This document shows, piece by piece, positions 1 to 11,592 of a stretch of 64,000 nucleotides of DNA. Every line of letters starts with the position of its first letter. Within the stretch, counting starts at the first letter, position 1. The position numbers were made by a program, and so were the translations under genes. The notes beneath the pieces were generated by a model. That model did no database searches. It was given only the letters and a program-made list of their open reading frames with translations, and was not told where the DNA came from. The stretch covers positions 2,790,001-2,854,000 of the forward strand of contig OY756139.1 of assembly GCA_963576785.1 (NCBI GenBank), in the 5' to 3' direction. This DNA is from Chlorophyllum brunneum (lineage: Eukaryota; Basidiomycota; Agaricomycetes; Agaricales; Agaricaceae).

Positions 1-1555
1 GAAATCAGGATGTCGTACAACACGCCCTCGAATCTCGCCTTGGGGGGCTTTGACTTTTTTCGAGTATTCTCCCATTCGGTTTTTGGAAGACGGAGGAGCT
101 TCGCGAAAGAAATCATGACCGATGGCACGTCGTGCTCGTGGTCCAAAATGAAAACGCTGCAACGCCAAATCAGTGCCTTTATTCGGAACAGTCAACTGTT
201 ATTCCACTCGCTCTTCACCACCTTCTTCTAACCACCAGTCTATCCTCTCTTTCATCTCGTCACCCTTGACAGCTCCTCCACCCGATGAGAGAACGGACAC
301 TATTAAATCGGCCTTGATTTCTACGACATCACCAGGATTCCCGGAACCCCTAGAAGGAAGAGGCAACAGATCAACATGTCCATACCGGCGCAACAGTTCT
401 GCGTTTGGAAGATCGCCATAGGTATTCCACTGTCATAAGACATCAGAACTATTGTAAATGGGCTAATCGAGGAGGCTCACAATTTGTTCTCCAGATTTGA
501 TCGGCTTTGTCGACACCATCTTCAATACGTCTTTCTCGTAGAACAGTTTCGCCTGATTGCTACTTGAGGTGAGCCACAGCTGCAGAACTAATAAACACTG
601 ACGTTTTCCGTTCGATACCTCGCATTCAACATATCGGCCATCGGTACCATGGCTACATCAGAGGTATCCTCCGAGTCGTTATCATCATCACTGTTTTCGG
701 TTCCATCTGTAGCACTGGTTCCCTCTTCATCACGATCATGTTTATCAACGTCCATGGCACTGCCTAGACTTGTATCCGCAGCCGTGTTCGCGGTTTCATC
801 TTCGTCTTCGCCTCTATCCCAACTTTCCACGATAAAGCTTCGGGAGAGGATGCGGCTCCCCATAATGTGATAGTTCTCAAGAGTGTAGTGCATGGATTGA
901 TCTCCAGGGGGGAATAAATCTGGCCGTGACTTGACGGCTGGTAGCAGTTTCTCATTATAGTCCACTTGAGCATCAGCCTTTCCGAGCTTCTCTGAAAATA
1001 AATGTCAGGTAATATTCATACAAGAAATGGGGCAACAGACCTACCACACAGGTTCCCTTCAATTCTGCGAGATCATCCTCATTCCAAAACATCGGAGTAT
1101 CAAAGTGGTTTGGCAGAGTATCTTTCACGGTTGTCAGCCACCTATCCCAAGATAGCCAGTGGGTGCCTACCCAAATAGCCAGCCCAGTTTGAAGATGGGC
1201 CAGCTGCGCTCTCCCACATCAAGCACAGAATCAAACCCACCCATCCTTCATGAAGTTTGGCTTTTCGCCAAGCATTAAAACCAAATTTTGTCGGGAGCTG
1301 AGACGTGCGCGTGGAAATCACCATAGCCCTAGGAATAGTAAAGAGTGTATGTCCACTCTGAGAGACCCAAGCTCGGCGGGGGTACTTGATAAGAAAATGA
1401 TTAACACATACTGGAATCTCTTTCAATGCAACGGCGCCACGTCCGCCCTCAGCAGACGGAAATTCAGTTATACCCATGGCAGAGGCGTCCAGATACGCGC
1501 CATGGGATTGAAACCACTGGATGAATGCCTCCATAACGTTCTCAACCGAAAACAC
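1..1555 (-). CDS. SET-domain lysine methyltransferase, SETD6/Rkm4-like (partial, runs off left edge)
   Basis: The family transfers methyl groups from S-adenosylmethionine to lysines, including on ribosomal proteins (Rkm4). The first exon carries the SET N-terminus (WFQSHGAYLD, then GGRGAVALKEIP). Later exons carry the conserved SET block VPMADMLNARY, then NAKLFYEKDVL and GEQIWNTYGDLPNAELLRRYG, followed by the start of the Rubisco-LSMT substrate-binding domain (VFILDHEHDVPSVM), still open at base 2. An acidic insertion of about 50 residues (E/D/S/T-rich, about 660-810) precedes VPMADMLNA. The start may be at 1555 or at the next Met at 1534. The intron at 157-211 appears to be GC-AG (GA|GCGAGT): only that splice keeps the frame into the conserved block. 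The C-terminus lies outside the window. Family call is firm; the substrate is not known. Confidence 0.85.
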
Positions 1556-3532
1556 AGATTTTGAGGTTCGCTTTCACGTGATCTCGCTTCTGTCGCGGAG
1601 AAACATTAACTTCCTGACATTAGTCTCCCATCCCGTATTTTTCTAGTCGCCCCTGTGAATAAATTGGCGTCCTCCAGTGCATGGACGTTGGCAGAAAGAC
1701 CATACCCGCTCACGCTCCTGGGAGCTGTTTCATCCTGATCTATTTTCCATGCGCCACTCCGGATCCTGCCTCAGTAGGATCAATTGAGACTGGGGACGTA
1801 ATTCCGGCGTCGGTTTCTTCGCGTCAAGACAGGTCCCAATCATCCACCTTCCATTATCTAGTGCGATTGATTAATGCGACTATTTGGAAGAGTTCTCTCA
1901 GTTCTGAACAGACGCCAAATACACCGGGATCGAATCCTTTGACTGTTTACGATGCATTACCTAGCGCTCGGGTACCTCCCATCATGACCAATTGGCCTCT
2001 TCCTCCTGTCTATACCTCAACTAGACTTTCAAGGGTCATTCCCCTTGGTTGGAGTCCGGCTAGGCTCAGATGAAAATCCGATAGGGATATATTCCTCCCT
2101 AGAAGCCGGTCCCCAACTCTAAACCTCAAGATAGCTGTCGTTCCCGCAGGGAGTTTCATGAAGACGATCGGCCATGAAACTCCACTAAGCTCTCGAAATC
2201 GCTCTTAGGAATTCTCCGTATTGCGATAAGGACAATAACGCTGTCGGCTTAGCTTCATATTCCAAGTGGTATATCCTTCTGATCATCGCCTCGGTTTGCT
2301 AATACTAACCTGCTTTGCACTACTAAGTTGATGGAGGGACTTGGTGATCCGATAACCAATGATGCTTGGACATGACCATAGTCTCAAAGCGTTGCACTTG
2401 TTTATCCAGCTCTATCTCCGCCTACATCTCCTGTAGGCTGGGAGGACAGCTTCCGCCAGCGGATGAAGGGGCGAATATCAGGACCGAGGCCTTTTACCAG
2501 GTAGCTTTATTACCACCCAGCCTCATTTGTCCTCGGCTTACGAGCTAAATACCACACACCGGTCCACGAGTTGAACCTTGGTGCAGCATCGTCCGTCTGG
2601 GAAACCCAGACAACTCAAGGATCCCTCAAAGGATCCCCATGGCGCATCCCACCCATACCCTCGCGGTTCGCGGGTTACCCAATCCTGACATCAGCTCCAC
2701 CCCCACCTTGCAGGGTTCTAGTTCAGAAACACAGAGACAGGATTGGACGCTGCGAATCGATCAAGATCCACCTCTGACCACTGGCTACCGAGGTACCATA
2801 CTGGCACTTTGGCACGTTTTCCCCGCGGACTCAGAAGGAGATCAACCTGCTATTGAGTGCCAGGCTGGTTCGCTATTTCGCCTTCCGGTGCCGCAGCTCT
2901 GACCAACCTGGGTGCGTTTTCCTTGACGTTCAATTTTCCATTTTATTTGTCCTTTGTACTTGTATGGTTCGCTAGCCCTACGTTGGCTTGGTAGGAAATT
3001 TTAGTTCAACTTCACGCGCTCATACATCGAACTCTCTTGGGCGGAAATGTGTGTGTAATTATCAACGCCAGCGCCGTTACGAATGATATATCTCGGTGTC
3101 TACTAGTCCCGTCCGGACCCTCCCCCCCCATAACGGTGACCTGGCGTTGCGTATACGCTTAAGATCCTAGCACTCCAGTTTCGTCGACCTCGACTAAGCG
3201 CATACTAAAGTGCAAGATCTAATCCACAGTGACGGCAGGAAAGATGTAGGACAACGTAAGACCCTCCGCCGGTACATATGCCAACACGCTATTCCCTACG
3301 GCAGCTAAAATGACCTCTCTAAATAATGCAATGGTGAGGGTACGGTGTAAGCATGAAACTAGCATCAAGAACGCTTCAAACAAACTTTCTCCTGATGATC
3401 GTGGGAAATTTCATACCACCATAGTTCCACAATGATGCTGAACTTCTCGGACCGTCCACACCGTGGGCGCCTCATGCTACGACAGTGCGACCACTACTAC
3501 ATCACTCACAACGCTGACGGCCAAGGCTGCGC
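1556..3532. other. Gene-free stretch, about 2.0 kb
   Basis: Open frames here reach 130 codons but are low-complexity or compositionally odd and match no family I know. No tRNA, direct repeat or element end was seen. It probably holds the promoters of the genes on both sides, and possibly decayed sequence. Confidence 0.5.
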
Positions 3533-5058
3533 ATGGATATTCGAAATACTCTCCAGATCAATTCCGTAAAGTTGCTCTCGACCTATCACGAAAATATCGA
3601 TCTTGTCCTGGACCTCCAAACTACCCTGATCCGGGACATCCTTCCTTCTGTTGTTGATGAATTTGAACTGGGTCCGGACGCCACGGAGTGGGCAGCCGAG
3701 TGGTTGAAGGATACAGGTACTGTTCCCTCCCCCGTTGTTGAACCGTGGACAAGGTCATTGACTTCTCTCGCATATGCATCTCTGCAGGCTCCATATTTCG
3801 AATAGCTCGCGTAAGTTTCTTTCAGGACGCGGTTGACGGGAGCTTGCAATGACAAGAGTGTCTTTGGCAGCGCAACAAATTCACAAGGTCATTCGCTCTC
3901 GAGTCCATCCGTAAGAACTTGGTCTGGCGTCTAGAAAACCTCTGGCATACGAGTCAGGGGTTCGAGTTGCCTCCAACAGTACATTGCCTTCCTAAACATG
4001 TGCGTGATCCCTTCGGGCGACCTATCCTCGTCGTCGAAGTGGACCCCGTCAACGAGAGCCCTGAAGTAGTCAAATCATACATCATTCAAGCGTTCGAACT
4101 CCTTCGACTTCATCTAAAAAGTCTCTCTGGCGCGAGAGCACCAGAAGAAGAGCCTGCACTGCAATATATCATCTTGTTGGACTTGGCAAAATTGTCGCTG
4201 CAGTCAATAGTGTGTGATTACCCTCTACCCCCGATTACTCAACTTACAAACCCCTATCACGCAGAATTTCGACGTTTTGACCTGGGCCATTCGCGAAGTC
4301 GTTCCACGATTTCCGGGTATGCTTGCTGGAGGTACGTTAATACTTCTGGAGAAAAGAGGAAACTCCTGAGCTGATGAATGTAGTTCTTATAATAAATTAT
4401 TCATGGGCTTATTCTGGTCTGTGGAGCATCGTAGGGTGAGTGTAATATCTCAGCCCTGCAGTAACCCCTATTAACTGGTTTGTTAGGCGTATTTTACCAA
4501 AAGCGGCACTTTCCCGGATATTTTTTCCAACAAGGACAGATTTGGTGCTGGCAATGACTCCGGCCGTCGTGCCAAAAGGTAAGAGATCGAGTCTATCTGT
4601 GACCTTCCGGGTTGTTAACCCAATTCATCACAGATTATGGCGGAGCTCTACCTTTTTTGACAGATTTAGACGATCCACTGCGACCGGGAAGGATCCAGTC
4701 CTGCTCTTCTGCTGGTGTCATAGAAGACAACTCATCTTCATCAACATCTCATCAGCCAGCATCAGGTTACATCTCCTCGATATCTCCGACTTCTGTGTTG
4801 AATCCTTTTTATGGTTACCCTGCCGCTTCCACTCGTGGATACCCGCAATTGCACCACGGTCGCCGTCGAAAGCGGGACCTTGCCAGGACACTGGCCTGGT
4901 TGTTCTGGCTACGTTGGCGAACTCATATCAAAGTAGGAGCTGTTCTTACAGCCCTTACTCTCATCGTTAATTTTGGTTTGCGTCGAGGCCTTCTGCGCTC
5001 ACCAAGGATCTTCCTTGGTTGGCGAGCTTATCTGTCCTCGGCCTTTCGTGTACCATAA
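3533..5058 (+). CDS. CRAL-TRIO (Sec14-like) domain protein with C-terminal membrane segment
   Basis: Sec14-like proteins bind and move phosphatidylinositol and other lipids between membranes. Joining 3533-3716, 3788-3810, 3871-4209, 4265-4331, 4384-4435, 4487-4578 and 4634-5058 gives exactly 393 residues, all introns GT-AG. The CRAL-TRIO-N part reads WAAEWLKDTGSIFRIARR. The lipid-binding core has FDVLTWAIREVVPRFPGMLAG and the typical LIINYSWAYSGLWSIVGRIL followed by ALSRIFFPTRTDLVLAM. After the domain comes DYGGALPFLTD, a Ser-rich linker, a basic HHGRRRKRD stretch and a hydrophobic helix (about HIKVGAVLTALTLIVNFGL), so it is probably tail-anchored. Exon 2 is only 23 nt. The start is the first Met in frame; an upstream exon cannot be excluded. 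Confidence 0.87.
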
Positions 5059-5321
5059 GGTGCACAGGTCCGAACAGTATGCCCACGCTGGTTGTGCACT
5101 ACATCTAATATCGTATTACTCTCAAGAAACACAGCAGCCGGCTGCCAGGTGATAAGGGATGAACTGGAGGCCTTACAACCATATAGCTTATTGTAGCAAT
5201 TATTCCGTTGCTTCTAATCCAGGCAGCTATACAAATGACTCGGTGCCACCATAATATACATGTACCCTACCGCAATTACTAGTACCCGGATGTATTCAAT
5301 TGCAGTCGCGACAAGTCGGGA

Positions 5322-6622
5322 TCAGAGGAAATACTCTGGAAGCTAAGTTGGGGTAGTAAGTGAGCTGGAGTGATGGGGGGATAGAGGACGATGGCCGCTA
5401 CCTTTCCGCTTACATTCTGGGCACTCTGCTGGTTTGGGCCATCCCTTTCATTTTCGGGTGCTGCTTCGAATACGTTGAAAAACATGGATTCTTCGGGGCG
5501 AACTTCCAAGATACTCGCGGAGTTTCCGCAGCGATAGCAGTAATTGGGAGCTGACCACACGGTGGAAAGATGCTTGTCAAATAAAGATGAATAACCCTCC
5601 ATGCATAGTTGATGTGCGCGAAGGATGTGGGACATTCCGTTCTGGTCAAGGAATTTATGGACGACTCCAGATCCAAAGGTATACCCTGCGCCACTGGGGG
5701 ATCAAATGAGTCAGAGGAGTGTAATGGATGTTCAGAGGGCGCGCACCGTGGTGATATTGCAAAATCCTCTTTCTCTGGATCGGGGTCGGACCAGACGAGA
5801 TCGGCCATAGGGCCTTCGTGTGGTATTTCTGGCCATAGTGAGTATCATGCAAGATCTTTTATGCCGTCCACGTACCTCGAAACCGATCAACGACCTTAAT
5901 CTGATCAATCGAATGTATTGAAGGTGAAAGGCCTTGAATCCGGGTAGTCAGTACTGGGAGGTGGGAGTCGGTGGACTGCGTACCTCCATGGACACAGAAT
6001 ATTCGATCGTCGATGACGACAGAGAGCGTTAGGAAATCAAACATGTCGGTGAAGTACGTCCAAACGTGAGAAGAGCCATATTTTCGTACGCATTCCGTGT
6101 AGAAACCATAAGTCTGTAGGAACAGGATTAAATGGATAGAGCTGTTAAGTCGGCTGAATCACCTGAGTGACCGCTCTCGATTCGTGATTCCCCCGAATAA
6201 GTTGAACCCTGCTCGGATATCTGAGTTTGAGGCACGTCAAGAGAGAGATGGTTTCGACACTGAAGAGTCCCCGGTCAACGTAATCACCTGGATGCAGCTT
6301 GAGCTTGAGCCATGGTGGGTAAGTAGAATACGGACCAAGGAAGAGGTAATTAGTGTTTGGTGCGTAGCCCCCTATGCGGAATATCTCTATCAAATCATAG
6401 AACTGGCTTGACACATAATGAGAGTCGAGTGTGGAGGGCCATTCAGTTGACTCACCCGTGAATATCGCCAACGACAGTGACTGGTGCACTAACGTGGACG
6501 ACGTTGGACTCACGCATGAGAACTTCCTTTGTCTTTTCGCATATTTCGCGCAGTAGAGCTTCGTGAAGGAGTTGTTTCTTGAGCAGCTGCTCTATACACG
6601 CGTCGAGATCAAACGGAGCCAT
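5322..6622 (-). CDS. PPG1: PP2A-like Ser/Thr protein phosphatase catalytic subunit, Ppg1 type
   Basis: Metallophosphatase of the PPP family. In yeast Ppg1 acts with the Far/STRIPAK-like complex. All PPP motifs are present after splicing: GDIHGQFYDL, GDYVDRG, RGNHESR, then HGG and a catalytic core ending [11 protein letters not shown]. The start [15 protein letters not shown] and the sequence [18 protein letters not shown] fit Ppg1 better than PP2A proper. Six introns are needed. The last (between SGK and LPEYFL) is essential: without it the protein reads on into a non-homologous tail, with it the protein ends in LPEYFL and stops, the carboxymethylated YFL terminus typical of PP2A-like enzymes. 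The first intron uses an AAG acceptor. Met at 6622 is chosen because homology begins there. Confidence 0.92.
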
Positions 6623-8281
6623 TACGGACTTCAGGTGAATAGAGATTCGAGGTGATCGTTGTTTGTCTGTGCTTGACCCCAGCCTTATCATAGCCTGGTT
6701 CACTGGCTGAGGTGCTGGGTCTGCCAAGCGGCTGCTTGCATTAGTCAAGCCAGTCTAATGTTCCTCTGCGACACCGTAGCCGGACACCCCGCCGTTTATC
6801 GTTTATCTCCAGGAGTTCAGTGGCCGCTGAATGCATCACCACATCAATCTTCCCCTGGGTCTTCATCGCGATTTTTTCGCAATATCCGATCTGCATATGC
6901 ATCCATATCACCTAGCGACAGACTCTCAACTGGCCTTGTGGTTTTCTTTGAATGACGATCACAAGCGACCGCGTCGCTTCAGATAGAAAATTAAGCCATG
7001 AGCTTGTGATCTGTAACAGACTCCGCTGGTGATGGAACTTTCTATCAACTTTCTATCATTCGGAATGACATTCCATCCAATCGTGATTTTCGGAACGAGA
7101 ATCTATTTTTTTTCGACTTGCATCCCTCAGCGACCTGTCAATAAATCCTAACAATTTCCCCGAATAGTTTCCCGGCTTGGTGCAATGGTATATTTTGTCT
7201 GCCACCTCAAAATCTGGTGAGCAGTCCGGATTGATTTAAACCGGTCTTCGGCTGACGATGCCTGTACGTCTCAAATTGTGCCTTCACGTTTGTCGCAAGA
7301 AGTGAAGAACTCTTCAATGCGACGTGTTTCTCGAAATGGATCTATTTTTATTAGCCTCTACCTTCGAAATCTCGGTTCATCTTCAAATTTTGCCACTAAG
7401 CTAGTTTCCAAGGCAGAGATCCAGGTTCGGTCCGCCCTGTCCTCGTACTATTCCTTGCTTGAAATCAGGACATCCGATGAGTACTTCGATCTGCGAAGGA
7501 AGAATCTCTGAGCGACCACCGTTTTCCTCGCCAAGACAAATAATCTCGGAGGTCACACTTCAAGCACATGAGGAGCTCTTCTCAACCACTTCCTATATTA
7601 TGTGTTAGGAGGTGGACACCACAACCCATCACTGATATATTGAACGCCGAGCTGTGTCGAGGAGTCATACTGCAGCTCGCCTTACCCCCATTATCTTAAA
7701 GTTATGGCATATTTTGACATGGGGTTACCTCGCTAACCTTTTTCGGTTCGACTTGTTCTCGATTTTTTCCACCCGCACCCGAATCTAAAATCCTTCAAGG
7801 CAGGCACATCTGTAGATTCGTTAAACTCAGCTACCCGAATTACACCTGCAAACTTCTGGAGCAGGGTTCCCATGATGAAGCTCCAGGCAAACCAGACACC
7901 TGAAGTGGAATCCTGGAAGGAATGGCATTTGCTTCACTGATTTCGATGCGAGTGAATAGAGAAGCTTCCTTGGACCCTCATTTCTCGTGGAGTCCTTGCT
8001 CTCATGTTCATAGGTCTGCATAGGTTCCGTTTCGTCGGCTGACGCGCAGCCGTAGATAGCGGTTACGGGCCCTTCCGTCGTTCGGGACCCAGATCGAAAC
8101 ACTTGGAGATGATCTAATTTGCGAATTTCAGTTGGCCGAAGGGATCTATATTACCAAGTTTGCCTATGACATCTGGGCGGTTCCGACCTATTAAAGGCCA
8201 ACGAAACCCTACCCCTCCTTTATCACGACGTCCCCTACTCCGACAGCCTAGTCTCTCCCTCACTTCATTACCCCCCTCGCC
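6623..8281. other. Gene-free stretch, about 1.7 kb
   Basis: No frame here resembles a known protein. A short direct repeat (ACTTTCTATCA twice in tandem, about 7038-7060) is the only small-scale structure I noticed. The rightmost 150 bases are pyrimidine-rich, as is usual just upstream of fungal start codons, and precede the zinc-finger gene. Confidence 0.45.
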
Positions 8282-9198
8282 ATGCAACATCGCGACGCCC
8301 GTCCCTATTACGAGGACCCAAGCTCTCAGTTTTCCTCCGGCCAATACCCCCCTCCTGGTGGCGACTATACTTCGTCCTCGACATATCATACGTCATATGA
8401 TTACCAGCAAAATCCTTCACAGTATTATACCTCCACAACTCAGCCAAATGACGGTTCGCATTCCCAAGTGTCTTAAGCCGACTCTTCTCATATCCTCATA
8501 GCGTCACCTTCCCATCCATACTACCGCAGTATGACGCCTGGCATACATTCACACCGCTATTCTAATAGCACCTCAAGCCGAGACTACTATTCTTCATCGG
8601 GAATACTCAATTCGTCGTCTTCACTTCAGCAATCCTATCCCAACCAAGGATATTATCCGGGTCAATACCCCAGTAATGGGGCTGAGAATCGTTCACCCAC
8701 AAGCCAGACCCAATTTATTCCAACTCCATCGGAGATGGCTCACTCCTATTCCAACTACTCACAGACGGTACTCTCTCACTCTCCGACAATGGGCCCTGAC
8801 AGCTACGGCACGGGAACGAATGGGTACCCGGCGAATCCTGTCCAGATGCTTCCTCAGCCACAACATCCACTACGACCTTCGCGCATATCCACTGGACGCC
8901 CTCGTACAGCTTCCGGAGCAACAACGTCACCCACCTCAGCGACGTCACCTTCTGGGGAGAGGTTTCCCTGCGAGAAGTGCGGCAAAACATTCTCTAGGTC
9001 TCATGATAGAAAACGACATCACGAGACCCAGCATCTACCTACACCTGTGATCCATCGTTGTCGTTATTGCGAGAAGGAATTTAGTAGGTGAGTCCCATCA
9101 CTTTGGATTCTCACACGCATAGTCGTTGATCATACTCTCCTAGAGCCGATTCCCTCAAAAGACACCTTGATAATGGCTGTGACGAGATGCCTCAGTGA
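8282..9198 (+). CDS. C2H2 zinc-finger transcription factor with Ser/Tyr/Gln-rich N-terminus
   Basis: Two C2H2 fingers lie at the extreme C-terminus: FPCEKCGKTFSRSHDRKRHH, then HRCRYCEKEFSRADSLKRH. The second finger is split by an intron at 9088-9143 (SR|ADS), and the protein ends NGCDEMPQ at 9198. The upstream part is rich in Ser, Tyr, Pro and Gln (QYPPPGGDY, SYDYQQNPSQYY), typical of an activation region in fungal factors. The first coding block (8282 to about 8470) must be joined to the block containing the Met at 8531 by an intron I could not place confidently; a donor at about 8454 with the acceptor at about 8499 keeps the frame. Met 8531 is an alternative start. Target genes are unknown. 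Confidence 0.72.
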
Positions 9199-10469
9199 CT
9201 TCCTTGCGCTAGCCGTTGTGTGGTAGGTTCTAGCTCTTTGAAGAATAGCCGAAGTCCTTCTAACCGCGTCTCCCAAACTAATACAGTCACCTCATACTCC
9301 CACTTCTTGCTCTATACCCGTATAATCAAACCGCCGAGATTCCCTACGCAATGTTTATTCCCCTAGTCTTCGCCCCCAACTCTATGTGTAGGCTGGTTAG
9401 TATTTAGTATAACATCTTGTTCCTCAGAAGGCTAGACCGTTCACCATTCCCTCGCATATTTGCAATACATTCTACATTCCATGGGGATATGCCCGAGTCG
9501 ACAGCAGCGATTTTAGTACCAAACCGAATAAGGTCCAAATATAGATGGATGAAAGACGTGTACGGCATCTTGCGTTACCCAGGCCAGAAAAATAATTCAA
9601 TCAAGATCTTCTGAACTTCATCTGCCATTGAGTATCTTGTCAAATCTCACAATTCCACAGATACGAGTTGCTGGATTAAACGCCGGAATGCACTGACAAT
9701 CGGGAAGTGACAGGGCAGATTAAACGGCTCTAGCTATACCCTTCTTTCCTTTTGGTGCTCCAAAAGTCATCAACGCTATCAAATCGCGAGGATCCCAGTC
9801 CACAGCGCTGTACCCTTGTATTTTCGGATCTTCCATTCCTAGAGTGGCTCCTTAGAGTGCGATTCATTCAATCATGTGAGAGACAGGACGGCGCCAAATG
9901 CCATAGCCGAACAAACAAAGCACTCGAGGATCCTGCTCTTCACATGGAGATTTTTGGAGTGGTGTTTGGCGTCTAAGGGATGACGCATGTGGCGGGTGAT
10001 CTCTTCTTGCCTATCATGACAACCTCTGTAGCTTTCCCGGCCGCAAAAAGTTCCCCATTTGTAGATGGTTGAGAGACCCTAACTCAAATCACGAGGTTGA
10101 TACCCGTTAAGTAACGCAGAAAAAATTCACACCAACTACTGTGATACAGAGTGGTATCTATAATACAGAAATGAAGAGCCAAGGGCGAACTCGAGGCTGT
10201 CCAAGCCGTTCGGACACCGTATGAGAGTCTTGTTGAACGTGTGCGGTCGTCGACACCTCGGTTCTGCTGGCACAGAAGTAAAAGAGTGTTGTCGAAACAG
10301 GTGTGTGGGTGCGCGTCAAGGGCACGATCAGTAGAATGTCGGTTACCTAGGTGGAGACAGAGAAGAAATAATAGTGTTTGGAACCTCAATTGCCAGCGGT
10401 AGGCTCCAAGGGAATCGTTAATCCGTAGATCGTGTCCTGAGCTCAGACGCAGCCAAGGGATAAAATTGG
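9199..10469. other. Gene-free stretch between convergent genes
   Basis: This lies between the 3' ends of the zinc-finger gene and the cwc24 gene, so part is 3' UTR. No frame here looks like a known protein; the 101-codon frame on the minus strand (10084-10389) has no family resemblance. Confidence 0.45.
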
Positions 10470-11592
10470 TCAGTCAGAAGCATCTGAATCAGGGTTGTCT
10501 TCGCCCCTGTCTAAGCCTTCAATCTGCACGTCCATCCCAGTCTCGTGCTCCTCATCATCTTTGGCTTCCTTCTCTTTCCGCTTCTTGTTGACCTTTTCAA
10601 TCACTTTGTCGGCACGGTTGAAGATACCTCCGGTTGGCGCACCACATGCCAAACACTTGGGCGTTTTGGCGTATCGCTTGATGGCGCAAGCGGAGCAGTA
10701 ATAGTGTCCGCAACGGGTAACGACAGGATCAGTATAGTGTTTGCGGCAGATCAAGCAAGCGAATGGAATGTCTTCGTCGTCGGAATCGTCAGAGCCACTG
10801 GTGTCATCGACCTGCTTATTTGGGTTCTCGGCCAGCTTATCTAGTTGCCAGCCAGCGAGGTCTGCAAAAATGTATTAGTAAATCCATTTGCAACACGGCT
10901 TTGTGCTCACAAGTTCCGCGATCATGCAAAAATTTGCAGGTGTCTCCAAAACCGCAATAGCCAGTTTCTAGTGATCAAACCAGATACAATTCGTTAGCTG
11001 GCACCCCGATACGTATATAGACAGGATACATACCCTTGTAGTCCTTGCATACATCCGGTTGGTAATCCACGATGGTCACGGTGCGGATAGTGTTGGTGCT
11101 TCGCTGGGGACCAACTCTCATAGATTTCGGAATTTCCTTCGATTTCTTGATGTGACTTTTGTATGCTTTCTGGCCATAATACTGCCCATCATCGGGTATG
11201 TCATCCTCTTCCCCAGCATCCTCTTTTTCTTTGCGTCTGCGCTTCGCGAGCAATTCCTCTGCCTCATCTCCAGCCAGAATCTCCAGTGCAGCATTGACAT
11301 GTGAACCCTCGGCAGTCCATTTGACATCAGGTCCATCTTTTTCGGGTGTATCTAGATCGTCAAAACCATCCCTCTGGGAGGCTGTCCGCTTAGAGCCAGC
11401 ACTAAGGAGATTCGTTGTGGCCTTTTTGGTTGGTAGAACGACCTCAGACCTGGTAGTCGCACTAGGATTTGCCGTCGCGAGCCGTGTCGAAGATAGTGGG
11501 GGTGAGACTGAGCGTTTGCGGACAGTTGTTGGACGGCCTTTGCCCTTCTTCCTGAAGAAAGGCACGTTTTCCTGTCCCTCAACGGAAGCCAT
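10470..11592 (-). CDS. CWC24: Pre-mRNA-splicing factor Cwc24 (RNF113-like, CCCH plus RING fingers)
   Basis: Cwc24 joins the activated spliceosome and contacts the 5' splice site region. Exon 1 (11034-11592) encodes a basic, low-complexity N-terminus ([20 protein letters not shown]) and the conserved [12 protein letters not shown]. The second exon completes the CCCH finger ([17 protein letters not shown]). The third begins [16 protein letters not shown] and contains a RING finger ([21 protein letters not shown], then [10 protein letters not shown]), ending with an acidic tail. Two introns, both GT-AG with TAG and CAG acceptors, are required. Start chosen at the Met of [13 protein letters not shown] (11592), where family similarity begins, rather than the in-frame Met at 11670. 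The order CCCH then RING and the length match RNF113A and Cwc24. Confidence 0.93.

Noticed and set aside
1681..2902. Open frames of 60-130 codons in the left gap
   Set aside because: No domain, no splice partners, odd composition; probably chance.
7160..7240. tRNA-like text (GGTGCAATGGTAT) near 7176
   Set aside because: No matching acceptor or T arm could be folded around it.
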